Source: an uncultured Lachnospiraceae bacterium
GTDB taxonomy: Bacteria > Bacillota > Clostridia > Lachnospirales > Lachnospiraceae
Direction: 5' to 3'
Length of the DNA: 64,000 nucleotides
Assembly (NCBI GenBank): GCA_900542015.1
Contig: UQLY01000008.1
Location: 74,009 to 138,008 of the forward strand
Numbering within the stretch: the stretch's first letter is position 1; each line of letters begins with the position of its first letter. The translations under genes were made by a program, and so were the position numbers. This document shows positions 8,595 through 15,236 of the stretch, piece after piece. Below the pieces are notes generated by a model, which had not been told where the DNA came from, ran no database searches, and was given only the letters and a program-made list of their open reading frames with translations.

Positions 8595-8632
8595 TTTAGT
8601 TAGTTTTATCTAACTAAAGTTGTATTACTCAA
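8595..8632 (-). promoter_or_regulatory. eno promoter with DtxR-type palindrome over the -10
   Basis: On the minus strand TTGAGT (8627-8632) and TAAAAC (8603-8608), 18 nt apart, form a plausible promoter about 145 nt before eno. The 9-bp inverted repeat TTTAGTTAG/CTAACTAAA (8595-8603 and 8610-8618, spacer 6) covers the -10. Its core AGTTAG-N6-CTAACT recurs at 18192-18209 over the feo -10, beside a DtxR-family gene. It is therefore a likely DtxR-type operator; the binding protein is inferred. Confidence 0.55.
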
Positions 8633-8639
8633 ACTATAT

Positions 8640-8689
8640 AAAAAAAGCAATACCCTCTATTGATATCTTTTCTCAATAAAGGGTATTGC
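8640..8689 (-). terminator. strong rho-independent terminator of the Fez-like operon
   Basis: Two 17-nt arms (8647-8663 and 8673-8689) pair with one mismatch and are followed on the minus strand by a run of T (8640-8646). The hairpin lies 6 nt after the P-type ATPase stop. Its inner part (TGATATCTTTTCTCA, 8661-8675) is nearly the same palindrome as at 11310-11324 in front of the operon. Confidence 0.85.
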
Positions 8690-8695
8690 TCACTC

Positions 8696-10813
8696 CTATT
8701 CCATTTCCGTTTTCTTTTCCGTTTCTGCATCCGGCAACAGGTTTCCCATGCTTTTTAAACTGATGGCAATGGTCGAGGTATTGTGTAAAAGAGCCGACGT
8801 CGTCGGTTGTATAACGCCCGCGACCCCAAGCAGGATCAGCAGGGAATTGATACCGACAATCCTGATATAATTTTGATGAATCCGCTTTACCATCCTTTGG
8901 CTGATTTTTCTCAGCGAAAGAAGCTCGTACAAATTGTCCGCTTCTATGGTAATATCGGCGACCTCTCTGGCGATCTGCGCGCCGTCGCTGATGGCGATTC
9001 CCACGTCTGCCGCGGACAACGCCGGCGAATCGTTGACGCCGTCTCCGATCATAATGACCTTCCTGCCCTGCTCGTGCTCTTTATTTACAAAAGCAGCTTT
9101 GTCCTCGGGCAGCACTTCCGAATAATACTCATCCGTGCCGACCCTTTTCGCCACTTCCGACGCAGTTTTCTCGCTGTCGCCTGTCATCATGACGATTTTG
9201 GAAATCCCGCTTTGCTTAAGCCCCCGGATTACCGCCGCCGCTTCCTCCCGGATGGGATCGGAAATACAGATAACCGCGGCAAGCTCGCCCTCTATGGCAA
9301 GATAAAGCTGGGAATATTCTCCCGAAAGGCTTTGGAACCGCTCCTGCATACCTGCGGGCACTCTGCATTTTTCATCTTCAAAGACAAAGTGATAGCTTCC
9401 GATTACCACCCGTTTTCCTTCTATCTGCGAAGAAATACCGTGCGCGACAATGTACTCCACCTTAGAGTGCTTCTCTTCATGGATCAGCCCTTTTTCCTTT
9501 GCGGCATTGACGACGGCATTCGCCATGGAATGGGGAAAATGCTCTTCCAGGCACGCGGCTATCCTTAGCATTTCGTCTTCGCTTTCCTCCCGGAACGAAA
9601 CGACCTTTGCCACAACGGGCTGCGCTTTCGTCAACGTACCGGTTTTATCAAATACGATCGTATCCGCTTCCGCCGCCTGCTCCAAAAACTTTCCGCCCTT
9701 GACCGTTATCCGCCGCCTGTTCGCCTCCCGGATCGCCGCCAGCACCGTAATCGGCATGGCAAGCTTGAGCGCGCAGGAAAAATCAACCATCAATACGGAC
9801 AGCGCCTTGGTCGTGTTCCGGGTAAACAGATAAACAAGCCCGGTGCCAAGCAGGGTATAGGGTACCAGGCGGTCTGCCAGATGCCCGGCTCTGCTCTCTA
9901 CGGCTGATTTCAGTTTTTCGGTGCCTTCGATCATCGTCACGATCTTCTCATATCTGGTGGCGCCCGAAACCTCCTTTACCCGTATTGTCAGTTCTCCTTC
10001 CTCCAATACGGTACCCGCATAGACATATCCGTCCTTCTTCTTTTCCACCGGCAGGGACTCCCCTGTCAAGGAGGATTGGTTGACCATTCCCTCTCCCCCT
10101 TCGACAACGCCGTCGAAGGGAATCACATTTCCCATACGAACGACAATCAGATCTCCGGCGGCAATCCTGTCCGCGTCAACAGGCGTCTCTTTTCCGTCCG
10201 AAAGCATCCAGACCTTCGTCACATTCAAAGACATACTGCGGGCAAGATCCCTCACCGATTTTTTGTGAGTCCATTCCTCCAGTATTTCTCCTACGTCAAG
10301 CAAAAACATGACGGAACCCGCCGTTCCCATATCCCGCCTGATAACCGACACGCCGATCGCCACGCCGTCTAAAAGCGCAACTTCTATTTTCCCTTTGGCA
10401 AGGCAGCGCAGCCCCTTCCAGATATATTTGACCGATTTGATTACCGTTACGGCGCATCTGACCGGATAAGGCAGAAACACCCTGCTGCCGGCGCGCGTCA
10501 GCACCCTGACCGCCAGTTTATCAAGATACTCTCTGTTTGTTTTCCTGCCGGACAGTTCAATGACCGAATCCGGGGGCTCCGTCTTTTCATAGGAAAACGC
10601 CTGCAGCGCCTGCAAAAGCTCCATTCTTTTCTCCCGTCCGCCAAAATAGCGGATGACCGCGTCCCCGGTCCGCTCATAGACCTTTGCACTTATGACACCG
10701 CCGCAATTTTCCAGATAATATTGCAGCGTATCGGCTTCCCGGTCCGTCATATGCGCCGAAACCGCATGAATCCTGATTCGCCCTTCTATCTCATGCAAAA
10801 TCCGAAATCTCAT
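8696..10813 (-). CDS. P1B-type metal-transporting ATPase (candidate ferrosome FezB-like)
   Basis: The 705-residue membrane pump has all P-ATPase signatures: TGES (about 249-253), phosphorylated Asp in DKTGTLTK (D389), TGD (544-546) and GDGVNDSP (590-597). The membrane metal site is SCALKLAMP (SCA at 346-348) instead of the CPC of copper/cadmium pumps, which fits the P1B-6-like class linked to iron. The N-terminus lacks a CxxC HMA motif and is Arg-rich (R2, R4, R12, R14 in RFRILHEIEGRIRIH), a trait reported for FezB of ferrosomes, the iron-phosphate storage organelles. Two tiny proteins precede it in the same operon, and the feo genes are nearby. Iron accumulation is inference; a general metal exporter is the alternative. 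Confidence 0.82.
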   Translation of the reverse strand: MRFRILHEIEGRIRIHAVSAHMTDREADTLQYYLENCGGVISAKVYERTGDAVIRYFGGREKRMELLQALQAFSYEKTEPPDSVIELSGRKTNREYLDKLAVRVLTRAGSRVFLPYPVRCAVTVIKSVKYIWKGLRCLAKGKIEVALLDGVAIGVSVIRRDMGTAGSVMFLLDVGEILEEWTHKKSVRDLARSMSLNVTKVWMLSDGKETPVDADRIAAGDLIVVRMGNVIPFDGVVEGGEGMVNQSSLTGESLPVEKKKDGYVYAGTVLEEGELTIRVKEVSGATRYEKIVTMIEGTEKLKSAVESRAGHLADRLVPYTLLGTGLVYLFTRNTTKALSVLMVDFSCALKLAMPITVLAAIREANRRRITVKGGKFLEQAAEADTIVFDKTGTLTKAQPVVAKVVSFREESEDEMLRIAACLEEHFPHSMANAVVNAAKEKGLIHEEKHSKVEYIVAHGISSQIEGKRVVIGSYHFVFEDEKCRVPAGMQERFQSLSGEYSQLYLAIEGELAAVICISDPIREEAAAVIRGLKQSGISKIVMMTGDSEKTASEVAKRVGTDEYYSEVLPEDKAAFVNKEHEQGRKVIMIGDGVNDSPALSAADVGIAISDGAQIAREVADITIEADNLYELLSLRKISQRMVKRIHQNYIRIVGINSLLILLGVAGVIQPTTSALLHNTSTIAISLKSMGNLLPDAETEKKTEME

Positions 10814-10843
10814 TTTTTACAGTCCTTCCAAAATTCCGGTGCT

Positions 10844-11140
10844 TTATTCCGCGCCCTGTTCCGCCTGCGCGCCCGCGCCTTCATCCTCATATTCTTTTTC
10901 CGCCTCGGCGCGCGCTTCATTGATCTGCTGCGCTTCCGCATAAATATCTCCTGCGTTTTCCTGAATATTCGTAACCGTCTTCATCACGCATTCCTTCGCG
11001 CGCAGCGCCGCCGCCGTGCAGTGCGTATATACCTTTTTTGCATCCTTTCCGGACAGGATCTTGATCCCCGCCGTACCAAACAGCACGCCCGCTGCAAAAA
11101 TTCCCGTTTTCTTTCCGTCAAATTTCTTCAAAAAATTCAT
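10844..11140 (-). CDS. DUF6110-like small protein, P-ATPase partner
   Basis: The 98-residue protein begins MNFLKKFDGKKTGIFAAG and has one Gly/Ala-rich hydrophobic segment at about residues 13-29 (GIFAAGVLFGTAGIKIL). A mid-region helix with a single Cys and a strongly acidic tail (EAEKEYEDEGAGAQAEQ) follow. It resembles the DUF6110 family of small proteins that travel with heavy-metal P-type ATPases in Clostridia. It lies 30 nt upstream of the ATPase and 20 nt downstream of a 26-residue gene. In a ferrosome-type reading it would be a small membrane-associated accessory; that is inference. Confidence 0.7.
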   Translation of the reverse strand: MNFLKKFDGKKTGIFAAGVLFGTAGIKILSGKDAKKVYTHCTAAALRAKECVMKTVTNIQENAGDIYAEAQQINEARAEAEKEYEDEGAGAQAEQGAE

Positions 11141-11160
11141 GATTTTACGGCCTCCGTATC

Positions 11161-11241
11161 CTATTGATGTTTATATCCGGTATAGATTGCCATCAGCATA
11201 CAGACGACGGCAGCCCATGCCCAAAATTTGTGTTTTTCCAT
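11161..11241 (-). CDS. 26-residue membrane peptide (DUF6219-like)
   Basis: A very short gene starting MEKHKFWAWAAVVC and ending YTGYKHQ; most of it is one hydrophobic Trp/Ala/Val helix flanked by basic residues. The ATG at 11241 has a good AAGGAGG site 7-8 nt before it. It resembles the DUF6219 family of tiny proteins found beside metal ATPases. It is the first gene of the operon with the DUF6110-like protein and the P-ATPase, right behind a Fur-like palindrome. Strong ribosome binding site and operon position argue it is real. Confidence 0.7.
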   Translation of the reverse strand: MEKHKFWAWAAVVCMLMAIYTGYKHQ

Positions 11242-11304
11242 CTGACATTCCTCCTTGAACATTCAGTATAGTCTTCCGGCGGGCACACTTCTATCCTTTT
11301 TTCG

Positions 11305-11329
11305 CTTATTGATATTTTTTCTCAATAAG
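11305..11329 (-). promoter_or_regulatory. Fur-like palindrome in front of the Fez-like operon
   Basis: CTTATTGA (11305-11312) and TCAATAAG (11322-11329) are exact inverted copies with a 9-nt spacer. The central 15-mer at 11310-11324 agrees with the Fur 7-1-7 consensus at 11 of 14 defined positions. It lies 64 nt before the first start codon. No T-run follows, so a terminator for the ABC permease is less likely than an operator. Confidence 0.55.
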
Positions 11330-11357
11330 TATCTTCCCTTTCCGCTTTTTTGCTGCC

Positions 11358-13862
11358 TTATTCCACGTTTTTCAGCGCCTCGTCCATCGGAATCCGCTTA
11401 ATTCTTCCGAAATCAAAAAACAAAACGATCAGATAGCCGATCATGACAAAAGCAAACATTTTTACATATCCTGCGGGCTCCATAACGAAAGCGTACCATC
11501 CGCTGTATTCGGACATCATCGTTTTCCACACCTTTTCCATGACCAGCGTGCCCAAAAGAACGCTGACAACGTTTGCCGCCACCACAAATATCGTCGTTGA
11601 AACCAGATACAGACTTGCGATTTCTTTATTTTCATATCCCAAAATCTTCGTCATGGATATGGCGTTTTCATTTTTTTCGATAATGATTTTGGTCAGCAGG
11701 TAGATAAGCACCGCCGACAGCAAAATGCACAGCACCTGGAAATACTGCATATAAGAGCCCATAGAATGATCCATCTGGTCGCACATTTTGGTAATATCCC
11801 GTTCGGTAATGACCGTCGCGATCTCCTCCTGTCCGATATCCGTGATTTTTGTATCGGACATATAGCCGCTAAACGCTTCCTCCTCCAGATCAAAAACCAA
11901 ACGGTAATTTCGGATCGGCATAAAGACCGCAATGCTCTGGGATTTTTCGTAAATGCCCGCCACCTCAAATTCATAGCTGCCGTTTTCGTACTTTTCATTC
12001 AAAGTAAAGGTATCGCCCTCATTTAATCCGTACTTATCCTGAAAAGCCGCCGAAATATAGACCTCCCGCCCGGAAAGCGCCGCCGGATCACCGATTTTGA
12101 CATAGCGGCTGTCCTCTGAAATTCCGTAAACGGATACTTCTTCTTCAAATTCGCCGTTGCCCGTCTGCAGGGAGCTCATAGCGAAAGGTTCCGCATCCGC
12201 ATTTTTTGTTTTGATCACATTGCCGTCCTCGTCCTGAAAAGATTTGAGCACATATTGGTACCGGGCGAACATCATATCCGCGGCATTGTCCTTGTAATAA
12301 TCCAGCGTGGACGGCAGCCCTACCGCCATGGCGAGCATAATCATAATAAAGAAAATACCCGCAAAAAGAATGATATAATTGGAGACGTTTTGAAACATAA
12401 TACGCAGGCGGAACCTGGCAAAAAACTTCCAGCCCGGCAGACGCATCGCCTTTTTCCTCCTTGTTTTTTTCAGGTCATGGCGCAGAAACTGTAACGGCGT
12501 GTGCCCCATCATTTTGACAATCACGATCAGATTGACCGCAAGCATCAGTACAATCGGAATTAACGTCGTCTTCACAAACGCCTCGGGATTCCAGACTGTC
12601 TTGTAAGCGGGCAGGCTGTAGCTGTTATAATACATGGATACCACCACGTTTTTAAACGCCGAATAGCCCAGGATATTGCCGATGCACGCCGACAGTAACG
12701 TTACGATTACCGGCATGGATAAATAGTGACGGACCAGTTCTCCCCTGCTGTAGCCCGAAGCCCTGAGTGTTCCGATCGCCGAGGCTTCCTTTGCAATGGT
12801 ATTGCTGATCGTAACGGCGAAAATAAATGCGATGATCACGATTAAAACGTCCAAAAGCACGCCGCCCATCGCCTCGTCGGAGCCCATATCGTCGGTGGCA
12901 AAATTGATCGCCGGGTTCGCATACCGCGGTACATAATCCTCAAGCTCCCGGTCCGCAACGACCGTCTGCGTCAGAAGCGCTTTTAGAAAATCGTCCGAAA
13001 GGCTTTTTTCTTCCTTTTCGTCCGCCGCCTCCTCCGCGTATTTCCATGCGTAAGCGTAATGCAGCGAACCGTTCAGACGTTCAAATCCGCTTTCCGTTAC
13101 CACCGCCACATCAAATTTCAACGCGTCAAACATCATATCCGTACTTTTTTCATGCAGGGTGGAATAATTCACATAGGCGATCAGCCCCACGACCTCATAT
13201 TCCTCTCCGCCTGCCGTAATCGTATCTCCTACCGTAACGCCCACGTTGTCCGCGTGCATACGGTCAATGGCGATCTCCCGCTCCGTCTCCGGGAATCTCC
13301 CTTCTATCAGGCTTGCCAGATTGACGTCTTCTGTTTTTGCGTAGACGCGGATCGTTCCGTCCGCCACGCCGTCTTTGTTATAATCCTCTTCCTCGTTTCT
13401 GTAGAAATTTTCATAGACCTCTACGCCGACCGCCTTAAAATCGGGATCGTTTAATTCATACTTTTCCTCCGCTTTAGCGTATTCCTCCTCTACTTCTTCC
13501 TGTATTTTGGTCCACGCTTCATCATAGGCGGCGTTAAATTCCTCCGTGAAGGTTTCGTCCAGCTCTTTTTTCGCTTCGTCCAGATAATATTGTCTCACAT
13601 CGGCTTTTTCTCCCGTTCGGATCGCCGCAAGCAGGTCATCGTCCGCCCTGCCGTCCAGCTCAAAGTGCCCGTCCTCCAGCAAATACTGACCGACGCTTTC
13701 CCGCGCCGCCGTCATCATACTTCCGTTTGCCACATACATTCCCGATACGAAGCCGATCGTCAAAATCAAAAACAGGCTTACCACAAGATATTTTTTCCAG
13801 TCTCCCGTCAGTTCCCGCGGGATACGCCTGATCAGCGGATTTCTCACTTTTTTCTTTTTCAT
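11358..13862 (-). CDS. FtsX-like ABC transporter permease
   Basis: The 834-residue membrane protein has the two-module FtsX/MacB-like layout: a first TM helix after the basic N-terminus (about 25-45), a long extracytoplasmic acidic coiled region, a three-TM FtsX block (about 340-460), a second extracytoplasmic domain, and a final three-TM block near the C-terminus. It pairs with the ATPase gene 20 nt upstream. Such pairs move lipoproteins, peptides or antimicrobial compounds, or act mechanically; the substrate is unknown. The start at 13862 follows a strong GAGGAGG site; an earlier Met would overlap the ATPase gene. A palindrome upstream of the pair suggests repressor control. Confidence 0.9.
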   Translation of the reverse strand: MKKKKVRNPLIRRIPRELTGDWKKYLVVSLFLILTIGFVSGMYVANGSMMTAARESVGQYLLEDGHFELDGRADDDLLAAIRTGEKADVRQYYLDEAKKELDETFTEEFNAAYDEAWTKIQEEVEEEYAKAEEKYELNDPDFKAVGVEVYENFYRNEEEDYNKDGVADGTIRVYAKTEDVNLASLIEGRFPETEREIAIDRMHADNVGVTVGDTITAGGEEYEVVGLIAYVNYSTLHEKSTDMMFDALKFDVAVVTESGFERLNGSLHYAYAWKYAEEAADEKEEKSLSDDFLKALLTQTVVADRELEDYVPRYANPAINFATDDMGSDEAMGGVLLDVLIVIIAFIFAVTISNTIAKEASAIGTLRASGYSRGELVRHYLSMPVIVTLLSACIGNILGYSAFKNVVVSMYYNSYSLPAYKTVWNPEAFVKTTLIPIVLMLAVNLIVIVKMMGHTPLQFLRHDLKKTRRKKAMRLPGWKFFARFRLRIMFQNVSNYIILFAGIFFIMIMLAMAVGLPSTLDYYKDNAADMMFARYQYVLKSFQDEDGNVIKTKNADAEPFAMSSLQTGNGEFEEEVSVYGISEDSRYVKIGDPAALSGREVYISAAFQDKYGLNEGDTFTLNEKYENGSYEFEVAGIYEKSQSIAVFMPIRNYRLVFDLEEEAFSGYMSDTKITDIGQEEIATVITERDITKMCDQMDHSMGSYMQYFQVLCILLSAVLIYLLTKIIIEKNENAISMTKILGYENKEIASLYLVSTTIFVVAANVVSVLLGTLVMEKVWKTMMSEYSGWYAFVMEPAGYVKMFAFVMIGYLIVLFFDFGRIKRIPMDEALKNVE

Positions 13863-13882
13863 CACTATCCTCCTCGTTCCCC

Positions 13883-14599
13883 TTACCATTCCAGATCTGC
13901 GGCGGAAATTTTGTTTTCGTTGATTTCGTTTTTGCGGACGCTTCCGTCGCGAAGCTTGATCACATGGTCCGCCATGTTTTTGATCGCCTCATTGTGAGTT
14001 ACCATGATAACGGTATTGCCGTATTTTTGATTAACGTCTTCGATCAGTTTCAGAATTTCCTTGGAGGTATTATAGTCGAGCGCGCCGGTGGGCTCGTCGC
14101 AAAGCAGAATATCCGGGTTTTTGACAATGGCGCGCCCGATGGACACGCGCTGCTGCTGTCCGCCGGAAAGCTGATTCGGGAGTTTGTATCTGTGTTCCCA
14201 GAGCCCCAGCGTATGCAAAAGCTCGTCGATATCCAGGGAACGGTCGGACAGATAAGCTCCGACCTCAATATTTTCCTTGACGTTCAGATTGGCAATCAGA
14301 TTGTATAACTGAAATACATACCCCAAATGCTTTCTGCGGTACCGGGTCAGTTTCTTTTCGCTCAGATCCTTGAGTTTATCCCCGTTGATGGAAATATAGC
14401 CCGAATCCGCGCTGTCGATTCCCCCGATAATATTAAGAAGCGTAGACTTTCCCGAGCCGGAAGGTCCTAACAACACGCAAAATTCTCCCTTCGCCACCGA
14501 AAAATTCATGCCCCTGAGCACTTCCTGACGGGTCTCCCCGCTTCCAAAGCCTTTCTTTAAATCCACAATTTCCAAAAATTTTCTTTCTTCTTCCGACAT
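13883..14599 (-). CDS. ABC transporter ATP-binding protein (LolD/MacB type)
   Basis: A 238-residue nucleotide-binding subunit. Walker A is GPSGSGKST, followed by the Q-loop in FQLYNL, the signature LSGGQQQR, Walker B LLCDEPTGALD and the switch His in VTHNE. The LSGGQQQRVSIGRA and DEPTGALD wording is typical of ATPases that serve FtsX-like permeases. Its partner is the permease gene just downstream. A TGAACG-type palindrome at 14682-14709 lies in its promoter region. Confidence 0.95.
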   Translation of the reverse strand: MSEEERKFLEIVDLKKGFGSGETRQEVLRGMNFSVAKGEFCVLLGPSGSGKSTLLNIIGGIDSADSGYISINGDKLKDLSEKKLTRYRRKHLGYVFQLYNLIANLNVKENIEVGAYLSDRSLDIDELLHTLGLWEHRYKLPNQLSGGQQQRVSIGRAIVKNPDILLCDEPTGALDYNTSKEILKLIEDVNQKYGNTVIMVTHNEAIKNMADHVIKLRDGSVRKNEINENKISAADLEW

Positions 14600-14681
14600 A
14601 CTGTCTCCTCCCTCGTCCAGGCTTTTACCATTTCTTTTGTCCCGGTCGTCTGTTTCTTTTTTATTTTATGATCGCTTTTAT

Positions 14682-14709
14682 ATATGAACGTTTTATCATT
14701 CGTTCATAT
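14682..14709. promoter_or_regulatory. palindromic operator before the ABC pair
   Basis: ATATGAACG (14682-14690) and CGTTCATAT (14701-14709) are exact inverted copies 10 nt apart, 83 nt before the ATPase start. TGAACG...CGTTCA palindromes of this size are common TetR-family operators. No TetR gene is adjacent, so the regulator would be encoded elsewhere; the class is inferred from the motif only. Confidence 0.5.
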
Positions 14710-14738
14710 GTATGACAAAAAAATATGTTTTCCCGTTC

Positions 14739-14894
14739 TTATTCTTTCTCCGACCCGCCCGCACAATCGGACGAGCGTTTCCCGATATATTTAAAAATTT
14801 TACTTTTAATCAGATTCAGCAAAAACACCAGGACGCCCGTAAATAATACCGCACATCCTCCGTAAAGCAAGGACATTACCGCGTCTTTTTCCAT
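14739..14894 (-). CDS. small single-pass membrane protein of the feo operon
   Basis: The 51-residue protein starts MEKDAVMSLLYGG, has one hydrophobic helix at about residues 8-29, and a basic then Gly/Ser-rich tail with one Cys. The start at 14894 is chosen because GGAGG precedes it and it begins 1 nt after the short Fur-like gene ends. It does not have the Cys-rich tail of known FeoB-associated membrane proteins, so its role is unknown. Its position suggests an accessory to iron uptake or its regulator. Confidence 0.55.
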   Translation of the reverse strand: MEKDAVMSLLYGGCAVLFTGVLVFLLNLIKSKIFKYIGKRSSDCAGGSEKE

Positions 14895-14895
14895 T

Positions 14896-15159
14896 CTATT
14901 CCTCCTTTTCCCGTTCCTTTGTGCACGCAACCTTAAAAGCGTTTTTCCTGTTGATTGCGCCGATTTCTTCCAATGTGTTAATCATACGATAGACTGTCGC
15001 CATGCCGATTCGTTTTTCCTGCTTCGCCGCTTTGTAATAAATTTCCTTGCAGCTTGCACAGTCCTCTTCCAGAATGATATCGAGCAACATCAATCTCTGC
15101 TTTGTCATCCGATATCCCCTGTTCTTCAATTGCCGGATAATCAATTCTTTCTGTAACAC
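14896..15159 (-). CDS. short Fur-family-like protein (DNA-binding domain only)
   Basis: The 87 residues cover the winged-helix domain of Fur proteins: LKNRGYRMTKQRLMLLDIIL, a segment with two Cys (DCASCKEIYYKAAKQ), and the recognition helix RIGMATVYRMINTLEEIGAI. The protein then stops after KVACTKEREKEE, where Fur would continue into its metal-binding dimerisation domain (usual length 130-160). It may bind DNA without normal metal sensing, or act on full-length Fur. It starts with GTG behind AAGGAG. It lies after feoB, separated by a terminator hairpin, and is followed 1 nt later by a small membrane protein. Confidence 0.78.
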   Translation of the reverse strand: MLQKELIIRQLKNRGYRMTKQRLMLLDIILEEDCASCKEIYYKAAKQEKRIGMATVYRMINTLEEIGAINRKNAFKVACTKEREKEE

Positions 15160-15187
15160 GTATTTTCTCCTTTTTTATAAAAACAAA

Positions 15188-15216
15188 GGGGACCTGCCTT
15201 TACCTTGCAGATCCCC
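15188..15216 (-). terminator. terminator between feoB and the short Fur-like gene
   Basis: GGGGACCTGC and GCAGATCCCC pair with one mismatch around a 9-nt loop, followed on the minus strand by TTTGTTTTTAT. It lies 20 nt after the feoB stop. Some read-through would be needed if the downstream genes share the feo promoter. Confidence 0.75.
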
Positions 15217-15236
15217 GCTTTTTCATGCCGGACTGC

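Noticed and set aside
9480..10380. Plus-strand frames inside the P-type ATPase gene
   Set aside because: They are antisense shadows of a well-supported gene and match no known protein.
14739..14894. A FeoB-associated Cys-rich membrane protein
   Set aside because: It is in the right place and size range, but has one tail Cys rather than the Cys-rich cluster of that family.
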